A stretch of 64,000 nt of DNA from Apostichopus japonicus (lineage: Eukaryota > Echinodermata > Holothuroidea > Aspidochirotida > Stichopodidae), in the NCBI RefSeq assembly GCF_037975245.1, contig NC_092572.1, positions 3,509,501 to 3,573,500 on the forward strand. Direction: 5' to 3'. Numbering within the stretch: the stretch's first letter is position 1; each line of letters begins with the position of its first letter. Position numbers and translations under genes: made by a program. Below are positions 24,805 through 36,300 of this stretch, piece after piece. Under the pieces are notes generated by a model that was given only the letters and a program-made list of their open reading frames with translations, was not told where the DNA came from and searched no databases.

Positions 24805-26124
24805 TGGTCCAACTACCATAATAGCATTCCAAAGCAACATTGAAATCATAACCCTGAACATTTTGTAGTGCATGAGCATGACTAAATAACTAGAATAATA
24901 ATGATACAGTGTTAGTATGCTCCCTTAACCTGGTTCAGTCACCATGGCAATCAACTAACTGAAACAATAAATTGCAAAAAGTCTTCACAATACTTTCATG
25001 TAAAATGATAGCTGAATCTTCTCTGCGGCTAAGCATACAACGTTTACTCCCTATTCATTTATATCACCATGGCAACAATCTTTACCACAGTGGAATTTCA
25101 TGCATGATTATAGCTGCCTTTTCTATTCCAATCTCCCCTAGAGCGCATAACTTAACACAAACCACCTTGGTATATTTTATGACCCTTTCTTGGCAATTAC
25201 TTCCATGCTGCTTACTAAGCATGATACCTGTGCTCACATAGCCTGTCAGGCAATGTGCAGTTCAAATCCCATCATTATTTCAATGCATAGCAACATTACT
25301 GTACATGAGCCTACTGAAGTAATTATGTGATGGTCTGAGCCAATCTACAACTTTACATCTTAATTTCACTCAACAACTATGTGATTCTGAAGTTTTCGTA
25401 GAACCTTCAGCCTCTCTATACCACTTTGTTTAAAGTAATTCAACAAAATAAAGAAAAAAAATCAACATACCCGACAGGAAATGTAAATAAAGACAAACAT
25501 CATATAGTTTTGTGTAAAACTACTTGCTTGCAGGATTCATGTTTGCCTCTCACACGCAAGGCCCAGCAACCAATCCAGACAGTTCGCATTCCAATCGGAC
25601 GGAATCTGCGATCATTTTCACGGGGTACTTCCAAATGAAGAACTGTCTGGAAACTAAAAATGGTTTGGTGAAGGAACATCCCATTATACAAAAACAGGAT
25701 TTTGTAGGGGTGCCTGCTTTTGGGGCATGCCACGTATTTTGCAGGGTTAATATGGCAGTTTCAAAACGTTAATTTAGAGACTTTATTCGTGTACCGACGA
25801 TTTCCGAGCGAGCATATGCATATTTGACCTTATCCTTTTCTATATAATCTATAAAAGTATCGTAAATATGAAAACAGCATTGGGATTCAATATTTGAACA
25901 TGGAAATTCTCACTTGATCAGTCAATGCTTAGATATTGCACAATAAACCATACGTTTTGAAAAGTGAGTTACGTGATTATTCCACAAACGGTGAACTGTT
26001 TATCATAAATGTTACAAGTACAATGCGAGCCACTTAAGCAGAAAACACAATGCGTGAAATTAAGCTAATATGAAACGTGTTCATTGGCACAGTCCAATAC
26101 CGATACACAGGTAGTGGGATTAAC
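24805..26124. other. intergenic sequence right of duplication 1
   Basis: No gene is supported. Two RFX X-box-like sites lie at 24,939-24,952 and 25,063-25,076. A stretch at about 25,473-25,540 is a diverged third copy of a segment found at about 15,377-15,447 and 23,690-23,757 in units A and B. Confidence 0.5.
24939..25076. promoter_or_regulatory. pair of RFX X-box-like sites
   Basis: GTCACCATGGCAAT (24,939) and ATCACCATGGCAAC (25,063), 124 bp apart, resemble the X-box consensus GTTRCCATGGCAAC bound by RFX factors. They are close matches but not adjacent to a gene I recognise. Confidence 0.3.
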
Positions 26125-26132
26125 GATAGCAC

Positions 26133-27293
26133 CAGGGGCGGCGATTTGTTTCATTGGGGGGGGGGGGGGGAACATTTGCTTGTTTGCTTGTTCGCGCGCT
26201 TCGTGATATTTTGTATATAAATATATATGTATATATATACATGTATTTCAATAATACGCGCGAAGTACTATCAAAGCGGAGCGCCAACATTGGTTGGCGC
26301 GCAGCGTACAAGACAATTTCTGGTTTTGATAGCCCCCCCCCCCCCCCAGATCACCGGAAATGGCACTTCTCGAGCTTGAAAATGACCAACCAGATGTACA
26401 CTTTTACCTGAGAACCAAGTTTTTCCCAATAGTTTTTTTTAACCATAACCTTTTCAAGATTGTCACCAGTCACAAATTATGTTTGACGTCATCGCATCTC
26501 CTGTGGATCATTGCTTTGTAGGTAATACTACGTAACGGCCCACAATACCTATCAGCCCCACTTTTCAAGGTTTTAAGCCCATTATTTGTTCAGAATTTGA
26601 ATAATAAATTCACTCAAAAACATACCCATAATCATTATCGGTATGTTTTATGTGAATTTTTTATTCAAATTCTGAATGTTGCACAAAATTTCATCTATGG
26701 ACAACCAATATAGAAAACCCCCTTCAACCCCTAACAGACCGGTCAAGTATGCACGAGTAGAGGGAAGCATGATGTAGATGTTGGTCAGGGAATTTTCGAA
26801 AATTCAGACACTGTTAATTTATTGGTTTTCAAATATTAAAACCTCTTATAACGGCTACTAAACAACTTCAATATCATATCTCCCCCCCCCCCCCCTCTTG
26901 GCTACGCGCCTGCGGTTAGAAATCTTTTAGGAAACAGGCCAAATGGAAACCCAGTGAACCCATATCGATCATAAATATGATTGTACGTACTTACACTCAT
27001 ACACAAGAGATGTACATACATTATGATAATAATCATGAACGACCACATGCTATACGGTAACAGGTCACAGAAACGACCACGAAGAGTCATTTACCTCATG
27101 CAGCATGTGTTGGATGAAGTTTTAGCCACCACCAAATATGATTGGATAAATAATCTCACGCATTATTTTCTATTTTTAGCCACACACAAAAAATATGCTA
27201 CCAAATATTGGGGGGATATTAGGTACTATATCCACCCACCTAAAATATTGGGGGGGGACATGTCCCCCCGTCCCCCCATGATCGCCGCTAAAG
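26133..27293. mobile_element. full-length hAT-type MITE
   Basis: The element begins CAGGGGCGGCGAT and ends, inverted, CTTTAGCGGCGAT. It is flanked by perfect 8-bp duplications GATAGCAC (26,125-26,132 and 27,294-27,301). Length is 1,161 bp. It has poly-G at the left, poly-C tracts at about 26,332-26,347 and 26,882-26,895, and a core palindrome at 26,275-26,308 with a perfect 8-bp stem (GCGCCAAC ... GTTGGCGC). A GGGGGACATGTCCCCC palindrome lies near the right end. It is the same family as the first member at 6,623. An internal frame (KRPRRVIYLMQHVLDEVLAT) is shared with that member but is frameshifted between them, so it is not treated as a gene. Confidence 0.9.
26591..26674. repeat. 84-bp imperfect hairpin inside the MITE
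   Basis: The left arm (26,591-26,626) starts CAGAATTTGAATAATAAA. The right arm (26,640-26,674) is its near-exact inverse, ending ATTCAAATTCTG. The sister element (about 6,971-7,010) has only the left arm, so the right arm is a new inverted copy. Confidence 0.85.
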
Positions 27294-27301
27294 GATAGCA
27301 C

Positions 27302-27990
27302 AATCTGCTTCCATAACTCTCCCTGAGCTCAAGGTCACAGCTTCAAGGTCGTTAGATTGGGTAAAGTAACATTTTCTAACATACTTCGCTAGTTTGCTGT
27401 ATTAGAACCTCTCATGGTGTTACTAAAACGTGTAACCACTGTCTAACATGAGGACTACGAAATTATCAACATCTTCTTTCTTTTTGTTATCTCTTTCTTA
27501 CATCACAACTATGAATACTTTCATTGAATGCACACCCCCCCCCAAAAAAAAAAAAAAAAAAAACTTGACATGTTTGACGATGTCATGTGATATATGATTT
27601 AATAAATGATTCTACTTTGTCAACCTTGTCAGTTTTCTCAGTTAGATTATTTTCATTACAATAATTTATTAGGTTTACATATCATCATTGTTTCAAATAA
27701 TACACACAACACAGAGGATATTTTCGTAACCTGAAATTAATGTATACGATACTTTAAGAGTACACCCCGGTTGAGATCTGCAATGGGGTCTCATATAAGG
27801 TGAATACAGCGTAACGTTGAAATGAAAAGTTATATGCATTGACATATCAATATCACATTAGTTCAACCAGTTTTCCAGTTGCTTACAATAGCATTACGTA
27901 ATACATTTTCTTCTACACGTGATTAGTATCGTGTCCTAACATTTAGACAGTGTCTTACTCTTTCTAAGATCATGGTATAATATTAATAAC
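27302..27990. other. intergenic, no gene seen
   Basis: AT-rich sequence with a C run followed by an A run at about 27,534-27,562. No coding frame, RNA or transposon end could be supported. Confidence 0.5.
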
Positions 27991-28158
27991 GTGTAGTATA
28001 TATTCCCTTTCGAGGGGTATGGTGATACACACCTGACGATGATCACACAGTCACAGTACCGATGCAAGGAGACTGTGGCTGAGAGCGTATCAGTCGTTCG
28101 GTAGTTTGGTCTTTGTGCCCTGGTTCTTTCCTGGACGACTTTTTCTTAAAAAGTATCT
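27991..28158 (+). repeat. about 165-bp dispersed repeat, copy 1
   Basis: Starts GTGTAGTATATATTCCC and runs through CCTTTCGAGGGG, GACGATGATCAC, CAGTCGTTCGG and GGTTCTTTCCTG to TTAAAAAGTATCT. It aligns throughout with 31,070-31,239. The strand shown is that of the U2-like start. No coding frame is evident. Confidence 0.7.
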
Positions 28159-28450
28159 TTCTAATTAAGATATTTAAATTTCAAAATTGCAGCGAAAAAG
28201 ATATTCTCAGACATTTAATAAAAAAGAACTGTAAATGCATATTTAATCTTAGGAGTATTTTTCTATTTTCCTATATAGTAGCAGGGATAATATCGCCTTA
28301 ATACTATTTTGGCAAATATAAAAACAATCCGCTTCTTCACAACTGAAAGAAACATTTCGGATGGATTTACGTTTATCATGTCGGCTGCTCTCTAAATCAA
28401 AAGAATTATGCATCACGAATTTAGCGAAAACGATATCGTTTCAATTGTAG

Positions 28451-28630
28451 TAAAATCTTCGGTAAAAGGAATATCTTAGCTGGCCCTTTGCTGATGTGAA
28501 GTGCTGCCCGCTCTTCCAAAAATCTGTGCGCGCTGGTTTGTTCCCGTTGAAATAACAGACTTGTAAAACGTTCATTGCTCAGAGACAACATAAGCTAATT
28601 TAACGGGCTTTAATGGTACATTTGAGAACA
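28451..28630 (-). pseudogene. relic of a third METTL27-like last exon
   Basis: On the minus strand a 43-codon gap-free stretch aligns with the last exon of the two intact genes. It runs from LSNERF through LEERAALHI to PAKIFLLPKI, against LSARKF, VEERASFHI and PAKIIVLQKM; by my count 19 of 43 residues are identical. Upstream, TTCTCAAATGTACC resembles the start of the exon (IIFNVA), and an acceptor-like AAATAG lies at the matching place. The upstream half is out of frame with the downstream half (five bases shorter than the intact exons), and the stop codon is not conserved. I found no matching exons 1-4 between 28.6 and 31 kb. It is best read as an old, broken paralogue in the same orientation as the intact pair. 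Confidence 0.65.
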
Positions 28631-28639
28631 CTATTTGTT

Positions 28640-29740
28640 TAGGTTTGGTTGATAATGATAATAATATTTACTGTCTCTGTGTCAAGAAAGGTTTGAACTG
28701 TATGTGCTCACTTTAGCTACTGTTCGAACACCTAGTCAGTCTTAAATATTGCGTATGGCGGTGACCCGTATCGTGTTACGCGATTGGTACGTGCAGATAC
28801 GGCCAGGGAATCTTAGTTGATAGAAATCAAATGAGCCTGACGTCTGCTGCTTATGTCTATGTGAATTGCGTATAGTCCTGAAATGATGCATGTGTTCCTG
28901 GTGAAGTTCGATTGTTTGACAGTTCTGAGTTCCCTTATATTCACCAGAATTATGGCAGCCATATTGATTGTGACATTACTTGTTAAGAGAACATACATCC
29001 AATGAGTACTATTACAATTAAGTGCTACAGGGGGTTTACGTCTAGTAGCCGTCCATGGTTGGTACGCAATGCATGCCAAATGTAGCGACTTGCTTTACCC
29101 TTTTCGCGTTCCAAAACTCTACTTGATGTTTCTTCCAGGACTGTGCTCATTTTCATAAATAGTTTTGGCATTCCACTGGGCAGCATGCTATAAAAGCTTG
29201 GCCGTAGAGTTGAGAGTTGTGTTGTATAGTGTACGTTAACTTATGTATGGGCGGGCGCGTGTTTCCTATACTCGTACATTACTTAATATTTCATTTTTAC
29301 GCAAGTGCCTCGAGTTAGGTTGTATTGCTTAACGTTAGTGTATAGAGGTTTGTCAGCGGTTAGGTTTCTTGTCTCCCCTGGGCTGGTTGTATTAAGACAG
29401 CTACCCGGGGACGCGCCTCATCTGTTTACTTTGGAAGGACCTTCGAACTGGAGACCTATCGGAACAAGTAAGAAAAACTAGGGTAAGTGAATATTATTTA
29501 TCGTATTAATACCTAAACAAACACTAAACAAGGCAGAGCTGCCGTTAAAATAACAACAGTAGGCATACAGAAACGATAAGCATTCCTGTAGAGAAAAAAA
29601 TTGAGGTAAACCTTTTAGCTGTAGACCTAATATGCAACATGAAATTAAAGATCTAGATCCACACTTATCCAGCCATTACCGTTATGTAAGTTAATACTTG
29701 TAGTGCTGGTAATTATTGCAGCGCGCGTGCGCTACAATAT
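28640..29740. other. intergenic with a possible promoter and leader exon
   Basis: No coding exon is supported. A TATA-like CTATAAAAGC at about 29,189 is followed about 290 bp later by a consensus donor, AGGGTAAGTG, at about 29,480. This could be a core promoter with a non-coding first exon on the plus strand, or the end of an unidentified retroelement. No acceptor or coding exon could be paired with it. Confidence 0.25.
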
Positions 29741-29747
29741 TGGGCTT

Positions 29748-30329
29748 CAGGGACGTAGCTAAGGCCTGATGATTGTTGGGGGGGGGGGGTGTAGTGGCTG
29801 GAATTCCAACTGGATGGGTTTTGAAGCCAGAAAATTCCGACTGCTGCCTTGTACCTCCCCCCCCCCACCCCACGCGCTACTCGTCAACGATACGTATAGG
29901 CCAGTGTCAGTCAGAAACCCAATATTTTGCGACTGCACTTTTGTTCCGAACTTTTTTAGATACATTTGTACCCACTGGCCCACACTTGGCAAAATTATTT
30001 ATCACTGTGGTTAAGCAAGTAAGCACCATGAGTATAAGTTATCTGCTTGAAGCTCCATAGACTATAACTACAAACGCTATGTTGCTGTAACAAAGGGGAG
30101 AACATTTTGTTTCCAAAAAATTATACTGGACGACGTATAGTGATATACCCAAAAAAATTGCTTGTTCCTAGCGCGCTTAATATTTTGTTTTTTGAAGGGG
30201 TGGGGGCACTGACAAAATATCATGCGGTAAAAACCAACAGTTTTTAACATTTTTTCGACACTGAAATTGGGGTGACAGTTGCTTCCACTATCCCACCCCC
30301 CCCCCCACCCCAACTGGCTACGTCTCTGA
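29748..30329. mobile_element. probable MITE with CAGGGACGTAGC ends
   Basis: The left end CAGGGACGTAGCT and the inverted right end CAGAGACGTAGCC match at 11 of 13 bases. Subterminal poly-G and poly-C tracts resemble the hAT MITEs elsewhere in the window. No 8-bp duplication is visible, and another right-end-like sequence (GACGTCCCTAG) lies at about 30,719-30,729, so the borders may be rearranged. Confidence 0.5.
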
Positions 30330-30630
30330 TATATACTGAACTTACTTGAAACTAGCGAAAAGGTTCAACCCACCCAATAGCAAAATTAGTACATAAATTA
30401 ACCGAATTGAAGCTGGCGAACGTTGTACGTTAGTTCTATTAGGCATTTTCTTAGAGTATTCAAAAGCATACGAAGTTTGGTATGGTGGAGTATAAGGATC
30501 GCGAGGTACAATTTCTCAAAGTGGCAAGGAAAACGTGGTAAATATGACTGATTAAAGGTCAAGTCTGACCAAAAGTTTTCAATTTTTAGGTCAATCACAG
30601 GAATATATGAAAAGGCCTAGTTAGGCCTAA

Positions 30631-30665
30631 GAGTGCGACAGTCGGTAATTCCGACTATCGCACTC
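30631..30665. repeat. near-perfect 15-bp-arm hairpin
   Basis: GAGTGCGACAGTCGG, a TAATT loop, then CCGACTATCGCACTC. The arms pair at 14 of 15 positions. Confidence 0.85.
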
Positions 30666-31069
30666 CAATTTTCCGACCACCTTTGGGGGTGAGACACCCC
30701 CCACACCCCACCTATAGCGACGTCCCTAGCTGTTGGCATTATTGTTCAAGGGAACGATACCTACATGACTGGACGTTGAAACTTAAAGTTTCAAATAGTT
30801 TCTGTACATTTGCAGTTTCAAAGGCTAGCTGGTAGCCAGCTTATTCTGAGCCTGTTACGGCTCTCAAAAAAAGCCCTCACTATGTAGGTACTTACATCAC
30901 TATACTCCCTGGTGTGTTGTCCGCCCGACAAATAACACCATGAACAACAAAAAGTTCTTCCTAATACTGCAATCACTCCACGCGCACTACAATAATACGT
31001 TTTTGCAGGCAAATGCAGTTCTAGCTAAAACGGCCAGCTACAGGACGAGCTTATGCTATACACAATCAT

Positions 31070-31239
31070 GTGTAGTATCTGTTCCCTTTCGAGGGGAATA
31101 GTGATGCACACCCGACGATGATCACGCAGTCACAGTCTCGATGCAAGGGGACTGGGGTTGAGAGACGATCAGTCGTTCGGTATTTTGGTTTTCGTGCCCA
31201 GGTTCTTTCCTGCACGACCTTTTCTTAAAAAAAGTATCT
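31070..31239 (+). repeat. about 170-bp dispersed repeat, copy 2, with U2-like start
   Basis: This is the second copy of the 27,991 repeat. It sits at the left edge of unit C and is missing at the matching place in unit D (ACAATCTATTCCTGC at about 46,060), so it is an insertion; the flanks share AATC. Its first 15 bases GTGTAGTATCTGTTC are identical to the branch-point-recognition segment of metazoan U2 snRNA. TTCCC...GGGAA can form a small hairpin just after. Confidence 0.6.
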
Positions 31240-32961
31240 AATCCTGCACATTAAAGTTGAGATTTTTTAGCACATTTTCTGCATTCGCCGTTAAAATTGG
31301 CTTTGTAAATTCTCCCCGCTTAAAAGCTACATTTGTTTAATACCTCAACGCAAATATTACGATTTCATCAAATTTAGTCACTTTTCTTAATGATATTTCT
31401 GAGGCGTAAATAACAGCGTCTAATTTATTGTGTTTTCGAGAGGCTGTCCTATTATTAATATTGTATTGATGTTTGCCAGATGATAGAAGTATTGCGAAAC
31501 ACTTGAAACACTCGACTGTAATTGGCCACCTTTTACGACATAGACTGTATACGATACAGAACGGGATATACTCTCTAAGTGTATATTCAAATAAATGTAT
31601 TTATAATTCTTTACCGCGGATATGTGCAACCTAGACAAATTGGAACAAGCATATAACAGTTTTCAACCATTTAGATACATTCCTTGGTAATCTTGTTGGG
31701 TTTGCAACGAAAAGATTGTTTTATTACACATCGACGAAATACAAACCCGCATTATCGCATTGTTTCTGTACGGTGTATAAATTTTCAAATATAAAATGAA
31801 GATTTTTTTATAATTTCGTAACATAAAGCTTGTATTTTATCATACGAAACACTTTTTCATGGTTTTCAAAACAGTATGAGTACATGCCCATGAGCTCCTG
31901 ACTTTACTGTTATTGAGGACTTCAAAAGAGATGAATGATGAATTAGTGAATAGTTTGAAGCCTGAGCTCTGACTTATCTTCCATCCGACTTGCTTTGGAC
32001 TTGAACTGACTGATCCAGAATTTCCCAAAGAAGGCGACGTTGGAATTTTAAAGGACAAACGGTTTAATACATTATTTGTTGTTACACAGTCTGTGGACAT
32101 TGTAAGAAGTTTTGACAAACACATTCTACTATGATATAATTGAACTATTAGAAACATTACTTGTATGTACCCATGTAAATCAACAGGCTCACAGCTTCTA
32201 ACGGCAACAATTATCGAAATTGCTATTCAAATATATTACATATTAAACAAGTAAACTTTCATTTTATCACATACTTCCTCAAAATATATTTCGTTCCCCC
32301 TCCCTCGTTCTCTCAGTAACAGTGACATTGGAATGCTTTCCATTACCAAGTCTGTACATCCGTCATCATGATGCCGTTGTTCGCAAAGAAATGAGTAGGC
32401 CTATATGTTTCGATGGTACATCAAATTAAAGATATGTTAAGCTTTGTGAAAATGAAGTTGACTTCACAGTATCATTAGGGTCCAACCAATGACCATCCAC
32501 TAGATATAAACATTTACATGATTTAAATTGATGATTAATAAAACTTAAATGTTTCGCAAGTTACACATTGCAATAACTTCAATCAGACTAGTATGAAACA
32601 ACCTCTTAACAACGACTGTACTAGCGATGCTATCTAATAAAATTTTACCATTTTCTCTAAGAGAACATTTGACACTTTTAATAAAATCCTAGAATGTTTA
32701 TACCGTTTGCCTGAAGTTTTTCACATGAGACATGAAACTCAGCATCAGTGAAACGTTCAGACTATATTCTTTAAAAACAATAACAAACATTTACAAGCGT
32801 AGTCGACTTTATTGTTTGATTTGTAGAAAAACTTCAAAGATACTTGTGTACAAAGTACCCAAATGCTAATTTATCTCACCAAAACGATTTTATTTTAATA
32901 AATTGTTATATTTTAAAAGTTTACTATAGGTGCAAATCGTCATTGTAATATCATTTTAACC

Positions 32962-33374
32962 TGTCCGATGGTAGTAATATCCTTTCCACATGTCCGATGG
33001 TGTGATGTCCTTTCATCTGTCCGATGGTAGTAATGTCCTTCCCACATGTCCGATGGCAGTAATGTCCTTTCTACATGTCCAATAATAGTAATGTCCTTTC
33101 GACTGTCCGATGGTAGTGTGTCCTTACCATATGTCTGATGGTAGTAATGTCCTTTTCACCACATGTCCGATGGTAGTAATGTCCTATTCAACTTTCCGAT
33201 GGTAGTAATGTCCTTTTCCACATGTCCGATGGTAGTAATGTCCTTTTCCACATAGTAATGTCCTTTCCACATGCATGATGGTAGTAATGTCCTTTTCAAA
33301 TGTCCGATGGTAGTAATGTCCTTTCCATATGTTCAATGTAGCAATGTTCTTTCCACATGTCCGATGGTAGTAAC
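32962..33374. repeat. 29-bp minisatellite, left part (unit C)
   Basis: About 14 tandem units with core TCCGATGGTAGTAATGTCC followed by a variable TTTCCACATG or TTTCAACTG part. It is cut off by the element at 33,375 and continues at 36,773. Confidence 0.92.
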
Positions 33375-36300
33375 AGGGTCATTCCATATCAAATCACCAA
33401 ATTTTGGAGTATGTTGTAGTTCGACATCTTTGAAAAATTTCGATGGGAGAATGCATTGGTCATACACTTTCCTTTTGAAGCATAACGGTAGATTGCCCTT
33501 CATGATGTGGCTGTATCTGCCAAATGCTTGCCACCCTGCTTTGATCCTCCTCCTTATTTCATTATCTTGGTTCCTTTCGGTGAGAGTGACCCGTTGTCCC
33601 AGGTAAATGTATTCAGATACATGTTCCAATTCTGTTCCATTAATGATGATTGGTTTGTGTTTAACTGATTGGTCTGCCATTACTTTGGTCTTCTTGATAT
33701 TCATTTTCAGTCCTCTTTTCCTGCTTGTTATGTCAAAGTCCTGTAGCATGCTCTCCATTTCGTTGAAGTTGTTAGCTATGATGACTATATCATCAGCAAA
33801 ACGGAGGTGGTTGAACTTCTCCCCATTCACATTGATACCTTTTATCTTCCCAATTGATGTCTTTGAAGATGTGTTCTAAGCATGCTGTAAAGAGCTTTGG
33901 AGATATGGTATCTCCCTGCCTCACTCCTTTCCTTATTGGTATTTTGTTGCTTTCTTTGTGTAACTTAACAGTAGTTGTGCTGCCAGTATAGATGTCTTTG
34001 ATTACTTTGATGTAGTTAGGGTTGATGCCTTGCTCTTTCAGTGCCTCGAGAACTGCCCAGGTTTCAACGGAATCGAAAGCTTTCTCATAGTCCACGAAAG
34101 CGACACATACAGGTATATTGAACTCCTGACATTTTTCCTTCAGTTGGTTGAGGGTGTGAATGTGATCTATTGTTGAGAAATTTCTTCTGAATCCCGCCTG
34201 CTCCCTTGGTTGGTTGTCGTCTAGAAGTCTTTCCAGTCTGTTTGTCAGAATCTTTGTAAAAAGCTTGTATATATTGGATAGAAGGCTAATGGGCCGGTAG
34301 TTCTTCAAGTCCCTTTTGTCTCCTTTTTTGTGCAATATTATCATGTTGGCATCTTTCCACTTTTGAGGCACCTTCCCTTGGTGAAGACAAGCTGTGAAGA
34401 GCTTTGCAAGTTCCTTATTAACTGCATCCCCTGCTTCTTTTAGTGTGTCCGTCATTATGTTGTCCTGTCCAGGGGCCTTGCCCCGTTTCATTTGGCTTAA
34501 AGCATATTCTACTTCCCAGCATTCAACTTTGGGTACTTTCTCCTGAGAATCATCTATGTCTCCGGTTTGCTGATTGGTTTGGTATAGTTCTACATAAAAT
34601 TTCTCTATTCTCCGCAGAATATCATCCTGGTCTGTTATTTCCTGCCTATTTGAGTCCAGAAGTTTATTGATTTTCTTTGTTCCCTGGCCAAGCTTCTTGT
34701 TGGTTTTCTTAATACTCCTGTTGTGTTCTATTGTGTCATGTATCATTTTGGTGTTGTAGTTTCTGACATCCTCACGTATCTTCTTCCTGATAGTTTTGCA
34801 GGTTTCCCTGTACTCTATGTTGTCAGTACCTTGACTGTCCATCTTCATCTGTCTACGTTTTCCAATCAGTTTCCTTGTGCTGTCTGATAGTTTGCTAACT
34901 CTGTCTTTGGGTTTCCTGCCTGCTACATTGAGTGCAGTTTCTTGAATGATGTCTATTGTCTCTTGGTTCCATGTGTCTAGATCTTGCTCTCTCCACTCGT
35001 CGTTAAGTGTACCAAACTTGTTTGCTAGTTCCAGTTGGAATTCATGGTTTCTTTCTGTGAGTTTGTCTAGGTTAATGTTGCTATACTTTGGTCTAAGTAG
35101 CTTCTGTCTCTCTAACTTAGTGTTTATTTGAAACTTCCCCATTGCCATTCTGTGGTCGCTGCCTATGTTGACTTTGTTGAGAACATTTACGTCCTTGACA
35201 ATGTTTAGATCTGATGAAAAGATAAAATCAATTTCATTCTTTGTCGCTCTGTCTGGACTTATCCAAGTCCACTTCCTGTTTGCTTTTTTCTTGAAAAATG
35301 TATTCAGGATTTTTAACTTGCTGCTGATGGCAAATTCGACTAGTCTGTCTCCCCTGTCATTGCGCTGTCCATGTCCAAAATTTCCAATCACTGATTCCTC
35401 ACCATCTTCCTTCTTTCCGACCTTTGCATTTAGATCTCCCATCATTATAGTAAAGTGTGTATTGTTGTTTTGCAGCAGTTCATTGATTTCCTCATACAGT
35501 TTCTCTACCTCTTCATCATCATAACTGCTAGTTGGTGCATATACTTGAATGATTTTGAGACTGTATCTTTTATTTATCTTGATAGTGAGCTGTGCCAGTC
35601 GTTCATTGACTCCTTTGAATTCTGTTACATTTCCTGCCAGACTTTTATGAACTAGAAATCCTACTCCTGCCTCACTTTTATCCTTCTTCCCTATGTGGAA
35701 TAGATGGTGGCCACTTTTTAGCTGTTCAAGTTGTTCTCCTCTTCTCCGAACTTCACTGAGTCCAATGACATCCCACTTCACCTGTTCTAGCTCTTGTTAC
35801 AACTCTATCAGTCTATCTTCATCCAGTAGCGTTCTGACATTGTAAGTTCCTACGTTCAGGTTCCATTGGTGGCCTGTCCTTACCCAGAGATTCTTCGCAC
35901 CCCCTGCTCCTTTCCTGACTGAACCGCCACCTTGGTCCAAGGATGCAGAGCTGCTGGGGACTGGGGGCCGTGGTAATGAAGACTTATTCATGCTGGTTTG
36001 TGGGCCTACTCTTCCACTCTGGCCCAAGACGGGTTGGAAGAGATAAGGGCTGCTGGATGGCCGCTGTTGGCTCTTAACTGAGCCAGCGCCCTTAAGACAG
36101 ATCTTGTTTTTAGTTCTATCAGGGTGTCCAACCACCCTCCTCACTAGACTAGGTGACCTGGCTGACCTGACCTGACCTAACATGGTTACTTTGGTAAAAA
36201 ATTGGCATCAAAACCCCTACCTCTTGCTGAATCGCAGCATGAAATAGCAACTTTAGAGTGGCACAACTTGCAAATATATTATAGGAAAGCATTGTAATCA

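Noticed and set aside
34443-35655. Plus-strand frames at 34,443-34,670, 34,946-35,131 and 35,165-35,655
   Set aside because: They are antisense shadows of the RTE LINE on the minus strand.
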